From a virus: a DNA stretch of 33,384 bases. The notes beneath the pieces are model-generated. The model ran no database searches and was not told the DNA's origin. It saw only the letters and a list, made by a program, of their open reading frames with translations. The stretch covers positions 1 through 33,384 of IMG/VR virus record IMGVR_UViG_3300005581_000070. One strand, given 5' to 3'. A program made the position numbers and the translations under genes. Shown piece after piece: positions 16,710 to 23,112 of this stretch. Position 1 is the first letter of the stretch; the number at the start of each line of letters is the position of its first letter.

Positions 16710-17701
16710 GCTTCAAGCGGCAGTTCGATTGAAAATTCAGCTTGGCAGCTTGGGCAATTTATTTCAACATTTGTATCAACGCCAAATGGAGGATCGTTGA
16801 TGATACTTCGTATATATGACACATCATTGATAGGCAGACTCTTGAGAAGAATCTGCAGTTCCATCTTATCTGTGATTCCATCAATATTTTCAATTAACTG
16901 TGCCGTTCTGTAGGTCAATGTGTCATCGGTTGCTGTGTCGCCAAACATTTTGAGTCGTCTTTCACGGTACTCATTGATTTCTTGCTCATCTCTACCTGTG
17001 GACAATTTATACCCGAACTTCAATTTGGAGTTTGGAAGCGTGTCTTCAAGGACTGGGCCATAATCAACTGGACACTGGTTGACATAGAGGCTGCTGAGGT
17101 CAACATTAGTACTGAACTTTGTGGAGCATTCAGTACATTTAACTTCAACATCATAACTGTGAGAATAAGATATGGTTCTCAAGTACAGCAAGAGATAAGT
17201 TCGATCAGTAGTCAGCATGTTTTCAACTTTGAAATTTTCCTTAATGCACTTTTGGAAAATCATGTTGATTGCTTGACCTTTACGAACGAATCTTGGAGTT
17301 GCCAAGATTTGCTCTTCTTCACCGGTCATTGGGCGGATGTGGACAATTCCATCAGATGGACCATTTGTCCCATCGTAAAATCTTCCTTTAGATGGCAATT
17401 GAACTTCTTCATATTGAGAAAGGTTGCCTCTAAGGGATTCAAGCAGTTCCTTTAACCTACCACTTTGATTACTTTGTGGGAAGCTAGATGTAGCCGGAGC
17501 TTTGGAAATGCTTGGGGTATTGTTTTGGTTCTTGTCACGCAAAGAACCAAAGGCTTGGTTTGGCTTTTGTAACTGTGACGAAGGAACTTCATCTTGTTGA
17601 TTGTTATTTTTCTGTTGAAGGACATCGAGAAATTCTTGCGGCACATTGCCCTTGATGTTCATGCCGGCTTCATTCTTATTGAGGTTCAAATCATCTGTCA
17701 T
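16661..17701 (-). CDS. 26: Baseplate hub/tail assembly protein, T4 gp26 family
   Basis: 346 residues, longer than T4 gp26 (208). The first 90 are Gln/Asn/Pro/Ser-rich and probably disordered. From about 95 the family signature is visible: VQLPSKGRFYDG, IHIRPMTGEEEQILATPRF, a hydrophobic LLLYLRTISYSHSY block, then a zinc ribbon from two CxxC pairs (CTEC and CPSC). GGAG ribosome site before the ATG. The protein ends FFFPRRRREKNTQA; at its 3' end there is a slippery site leading to a -1 extension. It acts in the cytoplasm during assembly of the baseplate hub and tail in T4; here this is inferred from homology and neighbourhood. Confidence 0.8.
   Translation of the reverse strand: MTDDLNLNKNEAGMNIKGNVPQEFLDVLQQKNNNQQDEVPSSQLQKPNQAFGSLRDKNQNNTPSISKAPATSSFPQSNQSGRLKELLESLRGNLSQYEEVQLPSKGRFYDGTNGPSDGIVHIRPMTGEEEQILATPRFVRKGQAINMIFQKCIKENFKVENMLTTDRTYLLLYLRTISYSHSYDVEVKCTECSTKFSTNVDLSSLYVNQCPVDYGPVLEDTLPNSKLKFGYKLSTGRDEQEINEYRERRLKMFGDTATDDTLTYRTAQLIENIDGITDKMELQILLKSLPINDVSYIRSIINDPPFGVDTNVEINCPSCQAEFSIELPLEANFFFPRRRREKNTQA
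16700..16709 (-). promoter_or_regulatory. Slippery sequence for -1 ribosomal frameshift
   Basis: Read on the minus strand in the zero frame the run is A AAT TTT TTC, which contains two overlapping X-XXY-YYZ heptamers (A-AAT-TTT and T-TTT-TTC). The zero-frame stop lies about 37 bases downstream, and the -1 frame is open and protein-like beyond it. No strong downstream stem is claimed. Confidence 0.5.
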
Positions 17702-17752
17702 AGTATTACTCCTGATATTGCATTAATGTGCCTTTGGCTTTAAAATAGTGAC

Positions 17753-18115
17753 ATGCAAATAAATCTTGGAAATATTGAGCAAATAATTTTTCAGAACTCG
17801 GCAATATTTTCTTGCTTGCCAGAATTGAAGCCGTTTCTTGGGCAATGGAAGATATCTCAAAGTATACCAGGAATGAAAGATTTGGGTAAAAGGGCAATAT
17901 TAAACCTTATGAATGCACTTGATGATGGTATGCTTACCAAAATCAGCAATTGTATTGGTGAGGATATGTCGATTTTGCGCACAAGTGACAAGTTGGTTGA
18001 GAATATATCGTGTGATATTGACCAATTGGGGGAATCTATCTGTAATTATGATGGATTCACTGATTTATCTGTGTATCGTGAAGGTGAAAAGATTGAAATA
18101 ACTTTATGGAGGTAG
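17753..18115 (+). CDS. Hypothetical protein
   Basis: 120 residues, mixed alpha/beta, no family recognised. A hydrophobic N-terminal half (IEQIIFQNSAIFSCLPELKPFL) is followed by a helix-rich region and a C-terminal strand (KIEITLWR). The ATG is preceded by an in-frame stop four codons upstream and by no clear ribosome site. The 3' end contains the GGAGG used by the next gene, so the two are coupled. It starts a run of four overlapping plus-strand genes. Confidence 0.65.
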   Translation: MQINLGNIEQIIFQNSAIFSCLPELKPFLGQWKISQSIPGMKDLGKRAILNLMNALDDGMLTKISNCIGEDMSILRTSDKLVENISCDIDQLGESICNYDGFTDLSVYREGEKIEITLWR

Positions 18116-18117
18116 AG

Positions 18118-18471
18118 ATGCAAGATTTTATTTTGTTTACATTCGCAACTATTGGCATGGCACACATCATTGTTGATGGTTCAATAATGGAGCCATTTAG
18201 AAGGATTTTCAAGAATATAACGCAAAAGATTGGTATGCCAAAAATTGGCGATGTGGTTGAATGTTATATGTGTTGTGGTACCTGGTGTGGCTTTTTTATG
18301 GGATACATTCTTTTTGCAACGGGCGATAATTTAGCTGCAATCGCTTCCGTTGTTTTTGCTTGTGGTTGTGCTGGTGGCTTCCTTTCTAACTTTGCTGCTA
18401 TGATACTTAATTGGATTGAATCAGCCACCATAATCAACATGCCACAAGAAAAGCCAGATAACAATGAGTAG
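18118..18471 (+). CDS. Small membrane protein with CxxC motif
   Basis: 117 residues from the ATG at 18118, preferred over an ATG at 18106 because the GGAGG lies at the right distance only for the former. Hydrophobic segments near 1-20 (FILFTFATIGMAHIIV) and 55-100 (two, including GFFMGYILFATGDNLAAI) indicate about three membrane spans. VECYMCCGTWCGFFMG carries a CxxC...W-C-G arrangement seen in small phage membrane proteins of the DUF1360 type. Likely in the host inner membrane. Function unknown. Confidence 0.72.
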   Translation: MQDFILFTFATIGMAHIIVDGSIMEPFRRIFKNITQKIGMPKIGDVVECYMCCGTWCGFFMGYILFATGDNLAAIASVVFACGCAGGFLSNFAAMILNWIESATIINMPQEKPDNNE

Positions 18472-18718
18472 CCAAACTTATCAACTGTATTGTCAATTTT
18501 GCCACTACAAGAAGATATTTGATGGCAATGAATCAAATTCATTGTCACTCAGCAAATCCTCGGATATACAGATTGGCATACCAAAATATGATTTTGAAAA
18601 AAAATCTATAGAACCACCGCCAATGAGGCGTGGTAAACCTAAGTCGAAGTGTCCAAATTGTGGAAGAATGATTTTTGTAACGAGGTATAATGAGCCAAAG
18701 CAAGATAACCCTTCTTGA
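18464..18718 (+). CDS. Small zinc-ribbon protein
   Basis: 84 residues. Two CxxC pairs, C10-QFC (LYCQFCHYKK) and C-PNC (KSKCPNCGRMIFV), about 50 residues apart should bind one zinc. The intervening part is Ser-rich. It begins within the last codons of the membrane-protein gene (ATGAGTAG). Zinc ribbons of this kind often bind nucleic acid or protein, but no more can be said. Confidence 0.75.
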   Translation: MSSQTYQLYCQFCHYKKIFDGNESNSLSLSKSSDIQIGIPKYDFEKKSIEPPPMRRGKPKSKCPNCGRMIFVTRYNEPKQDNPS

Positions 18719-19073
18719 AATCAAGCAGGCATTAAAGGATTCAAGGTTCAGAGAAACGCTTCCTCCAGATTTGACTGAGGAAGTTCATAAGTTTCTTAAG
18801 AACCCAGCATGCGCTTGCAATCTTCCTTTGTATCGCAAGATAATGAGAGATTGCGGCGAACAGCTTAGATCCTACTTTCCAAGTCGTGAGCTTGGAAATA
18901 TAGAGGAGGAAGCCAAAAACATGGCTGAAAACAAGTTTTCGGTCATCAATTGCTCAGTACATGAGCTTGAAGAAAAACTTAGAAAACTTGGCGTTGGTAG
19001 GAAACAAATTGCTATTTCTCGTTATGGCGATCAAGTCACAGTTGTTGTCAATGAGCTTGATATCATTTACTAG
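18690..19073 (+). CDS. Hypothetical protein
   Basis: 127 residues, overlapping the previous gene by 29 bases in another frame. Helical N-terminal part (LLEIKQALKDSRFRETL), a Cys-containing middle (KNPACACNLPLYRKIM) and a C-terminal block ending VTVVVNELDIIY. No family recognised. The overlap with a real gene and continued good amino-acid composition support it. It converges on the glycosyltransferase gene at 19063 with an 11-base overlap. Confidence 0.75.
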   Translation: MSQSKITLLEIKQALKDSRFRETLPPDLTEEVHKFLKNPACACNLPLYRKIMRDCGEQLRSYFPSRELGNIEEEAKNMAENKFSVINCSVHELEEKLRKLGVGRKQIAISRYGDQVTVVVNELDIIY

Positions 19074-20013
19074 GCATATAGTTCTTAGTAGTTGAAATCA
19101 TCTTTCTGCAACTTTCTATCATCTGTACTGGGTGTTTTTTGTATTTTTCTACATGAAATGGGTATTCGTCACTTTTGAGCCTTCTTGATCCAAGTATCAT
19201 GGCATTATCATAAAAGTGCATAGATTTTTCAAACTTGTCTAATGAGTAATATATGTCTCCAAGAAGGCACCAGTATTCAGCCATAAGAGGGTTGGCCATG
19301 AGGCACTCTATAATTAATTTTGACGCACGATCATATGTTTTCTTTTCATACGCAAACACGGTGGCCATGTAATATTTGGTCATGTAATAGGACATTTGTG
19401 GTGATTTTTCAAGGAAAAGATACCTTTCAGACTTGTTGAGGAAATCATCAATTTTGTTATTTGCCAAGTTTATACAAGCAAGGTAGTAATGTGGCTGTGG
19501 CGACAATGGCTTGTCGGTAATCCACTTGGAAACAATTTCTGATTTTTCTTCTTGACGAATGCGTTCAATTTGAGAAATGTATATGTCGCTGTGTGTTGGG
19601 TTTGATTTTATAGATTCAAATGCTGGGTTTGAGAATCTTGCTGTTGATGCCTTTCGAATTATGCGAGTTTGCTTTGTAATCACTCTTTCTTGTATTATGT
19701 TGACTCTAATTGCATCGTGCTCTCCGAGATTGAGAGTATCCATTCCTCTGACAATTCTTTCATTTGGTTCAAGGAAAAATAGCCACTCATAATCAATTGC
19801 GTTTATGGCTAAGTTTTTTGAAATTGCATAATCGTTATTGAAAGGAACGGTAACAACCTTGCAACCATAATCATGGGCAATTGCGTCAGAACCATCACTG
19901 CTGTTCATGTTGACAGCAATGATTTCATAGTCAAAGGCTTGGCATGACTTTATGCAGTCTTCCAAGAATTTCGACTCATTTCTCATTGTTATGACTATCG
20001 CCATTTTTTTCAT
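19063..20013 (-). CDS. Family 2 glycosyltransferase with TPR-like C-terminus
   Basis: 316 residues from ATG 20013 (a TTG in frame just before, and a further ATG at 20001, are alternatives). N-terminal GT2 pattern: MAIVITMRNES, a DYEIIAVNMNSSDGS acceptor of the nucleotide, and EPNERI in place of the usual DxD, which may weaken metal binding. Residues about 170-300 are helical repeats with a TPR look (AEYWCLLGDIYYSLDKFE). Cytoplasmic; substrate unknown. The start overlaps the 3' end of the 59-codon gene upstream, suggesting coupling. Confidence 0.75.
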   Translation of the reverse strand: MKKMAIVITMRNESKFLEDCIKSCQAFDYEIIAVNMNSSDGSDAIAHDYGCKVVTVPFNNDYAISKNLAINAIDYEWLFFLEPNERIVRGMDTLNLGEHDAIRVNIIQERVITKQTRIIRKASTARFSNPAFESIKSNPTHSDIYISQIERIRQEEKSEIVSKWITDKPLSPQPHYYLACINLANNKIDDFLNKSERYLFLEKSPQMSYYMTKYYMATVFAYEKKTYDRASKLIIECLMANPLMAEYWCLLGDIYYSLDKFEKSMHFYDNAMILGSRRLKSDEYPFHVEKYKKHPVQMIESCRKMISTTKNYMPSK

Positions 20014-20155
20014 CAAATTTCTTTCGGATTAGCATTTTGAAAGCTTCGGCTTCATTGTTCATACCTTTTTCGGTATAATAGGCAATTAGCTCCCTGTAGT
20101 ATCGTGGGGAGTAGGGATTGTCCAATACACCAACAAACATATCGGGAAGATTCAT
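19976..20155 (-). CDS. Small 59-residue TPR-like protein
   Basis: A frame too short for common cutoffs but clearly protein-like: it contains SPRYYRELIAYYTEKG and NNEAEAFKMLIRKKFDE, a helix-turn-helix pair resembling a tetratricopeptide repeat, the same kind of repeat as the C-terminus of the glycosyltransferase that follows. It overlaps that gene by 38 bases in another frame. The ATG (20155-20153) shares its bases with the divergent ATG at 20154-20156. No ribosome site is visible; an internal ATG at 20140 is an alternative. It could be a detached piece of the neighbouring enzyme. Confidence 0.6.
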   Translation of the reverse strand: MNLPDMFVGVLDNPYSPRYYRELIAYYTEKGMNNEAEAFKMLIRKKFDEKNGDSHNNEK

Positions 20156-21002
20156 GTTTATAAATCATGCTCCAACAAGAGACAAAATGGCCATATTTAA
20201 GCCATGGGAGGGTTCGGTTGTCCGCAAGCCATGGGAGTACACAATTACTGCCGCAATCCCTGTTCTCGACACATTTGATCAAGTAGAGATATGCGTGGAA
20301 CTCTTAAGGCTACAAACTGTCAGACCATTCATTGTAATCATAGACACAGGCAGTACTCAAGATGAGCTTGATAAGATTGTCTCATTGCGGGCAGATGATG
20401 TCGAGGTTCACAGCCTTCGTTTAAATGGCGCTATGCATCCAAGTGATTTTCCAGCTATTGCAATGGATCTTGCATTTTCCTTGTGTAGGACAAAAAATTT
20501 ATACGCAACTCATGCCGATGTATTTGTGAGAAGAAGAGATTTTCTTGAGCATCTGATTAGTTTGTGCGATCAATCATCACCAGTTGTTGGATACGAAATA
20601 TCACCAAGGTCACACGAAGATTGGAAGGGCATGGTTTCACATACAGCTACCATGTATCACATGGAAACAATGGACAAAATAGGCTTTGGCTGGAGCTTAC
20701 GCAGACTTTGTAATCAGTTTGGCATCAGTAACTACAAGCCAGATCCAAGGCGTCCAGGTTGGCCAGATACAGAATTGTTAGGCAATTATATTATGAGGCA
20801 GAATGAAATTACAGCTCGTCTTATAGGATCTGAACAGAACTTTGAAAGGACTCTAGATTTAAATATTGATCATTTTCGCAGTTTTACTTCAGGAAAATTA
20901 TACAGTCATTCTTATTATAGAGTAGTCAGCGAATGGTATTTAGATGCCAAGAAAGCTGCCCTTGAAAGAATTGGCGAATGGAAGGGTGAGCTGAGACCAT
21001 GA
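20154..21002 (+). CDS. Glycosyltransferase-like protein (GT2/GT-A)
   Basis: 282 residues using ATG 20154, chosen over a TTG at 20118 because a GGGAAG site lies just upstream. The fold pattern is TAAIPVLDTFDQ near 32, IDTGST (63-68), and H-A-D at 120-122 in YATHADVFVRR, the DxD-equivalent position. A later HTATMYHMETMDKIGFG and WPDTELLGNYI resemble acceptor-binding regions. It diverges from the small gene at 19976-20155 with overlapping start codons. It is the fourth glycosyltransferase in the window; acceptor unknown. Confidence 0.68.
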   Translation: MFINHAPTRDKMAIFKPWEGSVVRKPWEYTITAAIPVLDTFDQVEICVELLRLQTVRPFIVIIDTGSTQDELDKIVSLRADDVEVHSLRLNGAMHPSDFPAIAMDLAFSLCRTKNLYATHADVFVRRRDFLEHLISLCDQSSPVVGYEISPRSHEDWKGMVSHTATMYHMETMDKIGFGWSLRRLCNQFGISNYKPDPRRPGWPDTELLGNYIMRQNEITARLIGSEQNFERTLDLNIDHFRSFTSGKLYSHSYYRVVSEWYLDAKKAALERIGEWKGELRP

Positions 21003-21030
21003 TAATTTTGTTCGAAAATCAAGGAGCTAA

Positions 21031-21573
21031 ATGGCTAATGAATACCTCAATAACAAAAACTTTGAATCACTTATATCTAAATTCATAACAGTAAAGAAAA
21101 ACAAAGTAAAGTTTGAGACCCTCCTTGAGGAAATCAAGGATACAGAGAAGAGAACATCTGGCAGAAAAGGTTTCAAGAAACCAGAATCTTGGAATGAAAT
21201 CGAAAAAGAATTTGAGATTCATTTCAAGGAATACAACCATCTCAAGAATGAACTAACGATCGCCTTTTATCTTCTCTCTGAGAACATAACTAGATATCGC
21301 AAATTTAACCTCATTGATGCAGATGATGCCATACAAGAAGGCGTCATGATTTGCTTTGAAAAAGTTGACAGGTTTGACCCAAACAAGGGAAAAGCCTTCA
21401 ACTATATGACCACTTGCATTATAAATCACTTCCGCCAGCTCTACAGAACCGCCAGGAACTATAATGAGCTTAAAAAAAAATATCAAGAGCATTTGAGCTT
21501 GAGCATGGAGCAGAGACCGATGACTAATCGTGGAAAGGGTATATATAAAAACAACCACCCTAATGACAGATGA
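21031..21573 (+). CDS. 55: Late-transcription sigma factor, T4 gp55-like
   Basis: 180 residues (T4 gp55 is 185). Residues 97-140 carry the sigma-70 region 2 look: DADDAIQEGVMICFEKVDRFDP followed by KGKAFNYMTTCIINHFRQLYR, which in T4 recognises the late promoter TATAAATA and binds host core RNA polymerase. AAGGAG ribosome site before the ATG. Unlike T4 gp55, whose C-terminus carries a hydrophobic sliding-clamp-binding tail (LDFLYE), this protein ends KNNHPNDR. The next gene may supply that contact. Confidence 0.82.
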   Translation: MANEYLNNKNFESLISKFITVKKNKVKFETLLEEIKDTEKRTSGRKGFKKPESWNEIEKEFEIHFKEYNHLKNELTIAFYLLSENITRYRKFNLIDADDAIQEGVMICFEKVDRFDPNKGKAFNYMTTCIINHFRQLYRTARNYNELKKKYQEHLSLSMEQRPMTNRGKGIYKNNHPNDR

Positions 21574-21656
21574 TCTTGTATAAAAACTTGAAAAATTCTA
21601 TTTGAAATTTTATACTTAACTAGTGGATGTTGTATGCCACTGACATCAAGGAAATC

Positions 21657-21914
21657 ATGAGCAACCTTATAGAACAACTAGAAAAACAAGAACTAATTCA
21701 AAAACTTATAGATAAAGGCTATGCACCTCTTATAGATGCACTCCTTGACAATGAGAGGGATGTATACACAAAGAAGGGCAGACTCAATAAAAGCGGAGCT
21801 TGCCGTGTTCTTGGTTGGAAGCCAAAAGAATTAGAGCAAGCCTTAGAGGAATGTCGTGATATTTTGAAAAACGATTTGTTCTTCAATGATAAAGAAGAAG
21901 AAGAAGATATCTAA
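21657..21914 (+). CDS. Small helical protein, candidate gp33-like late co-activator
   Basis: 85 residues from ATG 21657, preferred over ATG 21627 because AAGGAA lies 4 bases upstream. It has an N-terminal helix (IEQLEKQELIQKLIDKGY), a KKGRLNKSGACRVLGWKP segment resembling a helix-turn-helix, and a C-terminus ILKNDLFFND followed by an acidic tail. NDLFF resembles sliding-clamp-binding tails. In T4, gp33 and gp55 act together and both bind the clamp. The placement directly after gp55 favours a gp33 role, but sequence similarity to gp33 is not established. It converges with the tail-tube-like gene, 4-base overlap. Confidence 0.6.
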   Translation: MSNLIEQLEKQELIQKLIDKGYAPLIDALLDNERDVYTKKGRLNKSGACRVLGWKPKELEQALEECRDILKNDLFFNDKEEEEDI

Positions 21915-22423
21915 ATCTGCTCCCAATATGCCCTATCGTACCTAATAGTTAGATCAACATAAACAACGCTTGAATCGCTGTGGTCGAGCTCGCCAAAATC
22001 AGCATTCTCTATATACATGTTCTCAAATATCCAGCGTTCAATAATTTCTCCACAACCATCGTATAGTTCAAGTTTGCCTTCTTTTTTAAAGCCATCAGTA
22101 GCATACTTGAACTTTACAGAACTTTGGTCAACTTCGTACATCAACTTAATCCACTCCATGACCGGATGCTTGTTTTTCTTGATATCGAATAGCGTCAAGG
22201 TAACAGGCTTCCAGTCCGGCTTTCCGGGGAAAAAGATAGTCTCATGAAGGTGCTGAGCTTCCATGCTTTTAAAAGCTAAGCTTGGTCTCGCTGATTTGTT
22301 TGGTGGTAGAGCTCCGATAGGCTCATCTGAAACACCTGGAATTTTCATGAGCCATCTATACTTGCGTTTAAAGCAAGCAGTTGTTTTTTCCAATCCATAA
22401 TCAAAACTCATTCTTTGTGCCAT
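21911..22423 (-). CDS. Tail-tube-family protein (gp19 fold), second paralogue
   Basis: 170 residues. Shares with the 22512 gene the blocks FKRKYRW, PGKPDWKPVTLT, YDGCGE and ADFGELDHSDS, the gp19-type tail-tube pattern. It is shorter and separated from the other by a terminator. In T4, gp48 and gp54 are tube-like initiators that cap the baseplate, so this may be such an initiator or a second tube protein. Good ribosome site AAGAGG before the ATG. Confidence 0.78.
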   Translation of the reverse strand: MAQRMSFDYGLEKTTACFKRKYRWLMKIPGVSDEPIGALPPNKSARPSLAFKSMEAQHLHETIFFPGKPDWKPVTLTLFDIKKNKHPVMEWIKLMYEVDQSSVKFKYATDGFKKEGKLELYDGCGEIIERWIFENMYIENADFGELDHSDSSVVYVDLTIRYDRAYWEQI

Positions 22424-22442
22424 TGTAGCCTCTTATAAAAAT

Positions 22443-22475
22443 AAAGCTCCGTATCTTTATAAGATTCGGAGCTTT
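22443..22475 (-). terminator. Intrinsic terminator between the two tail-tube genes
   Basis: AAAGCTCCGTATCTT (22443-22457) and AAGATTCGGAGCTTT (22461-22475) form a 15-base stem with one mismatch and a short loop. On the minus strand it is followed by ATTTTTATAAG, so it would end transcription of the tail-tube gene at 22512. The stem is symmetric enough to work in both directions. Confidence 0.75.
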
Positions 22476-22511
22476 ACAATTTTTGAAAGGATTATTACAG
22501 TTAACAGACTT

Positions 22512-23090
22512 TTAGCAACCAATACACTGTGGCGCAGGTCTATTACCGCACTTGTTTTCGTATATTGCTTGGTAATATCTAAGGGTCAATTCGACTGTTA
22601 CTTCTTCGGATGAACTATAGTCAAGGTCGCCGAAGTTTACAGCCGATGGCCATACACCTCTAAGTTGCCATTGTTCAAGTTCTATTCCGCAACCATCGTA
22701 CATTTGCAAAAGACCTTGACCAGCCCAACCACCATTGTTTCCATCCCCTTGGATGGTGGTCTGTTGCATCATCTTTGAGCCTGTATCTTGGAAGTTATAG
22801 ATCGAAGCCAACCAGCTGTAAAGCCCAGTGATACCATTGTTTTGTGCTCTGGAAACATCATAGTAGGTCACGGTGATGGTTTCCCAGCTTGCTTTTCCTG
22901 GAATCCACATCTTTCCATGAAGGTAGTTGATTTCAGTTTCTTCAATAGTCAAATTTGGTCGACTTGCCAACTTTACGAAATTTTTGCCGATCTTTTGACC
23001 ATTCCATGTAACTTCGAATGTCCATCTGTATTTTCTTTTGAATATCAAGTTGGTGTTTGTAGCCAACTCATTTAAGTGCATTAATGCCAT
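22512..23090 (-). CDS. 19: Tail-tube protein, T4 gp19-like
   Basis: 192 residues (T4 gp19 is 163). Conserved blocks: FKRKYRWTFEV, KLASRPNLTIEETEINYLHGK, PGKASWETITVTYYD, a Gly/Asn-rich loop, MYDGCGIELEQWQLRG and VNFGDLDYSSSEEV. These are the strands of the tube-forming beta-barrel that stacks into the inner tail tube. It lies 22 bases after the sheath gene, the T4 order 18-19. AAAGGGG ribosome site. Ends with a Cys-rich tail (CGNRPAPQCIGC) not typical of gp19. Confidence 0.86.
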   Translation of the reverse strand: MALMHLNELATNTNLIFKRKYRWTFEVTWNGQKIGKNFVKLASRPNLTIEETEINYLHGKMWIPGKASWETITVTYYDVSRAQNNGITGLYSWLASIYNFQDTGSKMMQQTTIQGDGNNGGWAGQGLLQMYDGCGIELEQWQLRGVWPSAVNFGDLDYSSSEEVTVELTLRYYQAIYENKCGNRPAPQCIGC

Positions 23091-23112
23091 TTTTTAATTC
23101 CCCTTTCAAAAT

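Noticed and set aside
20052-20282. 76-codon minus-strand frame
   Set aside because: It competes with the 59-codon TPR-like frame and the glycosyltransferase gene, and its Cys/Trp-rich composition looks non-coding.
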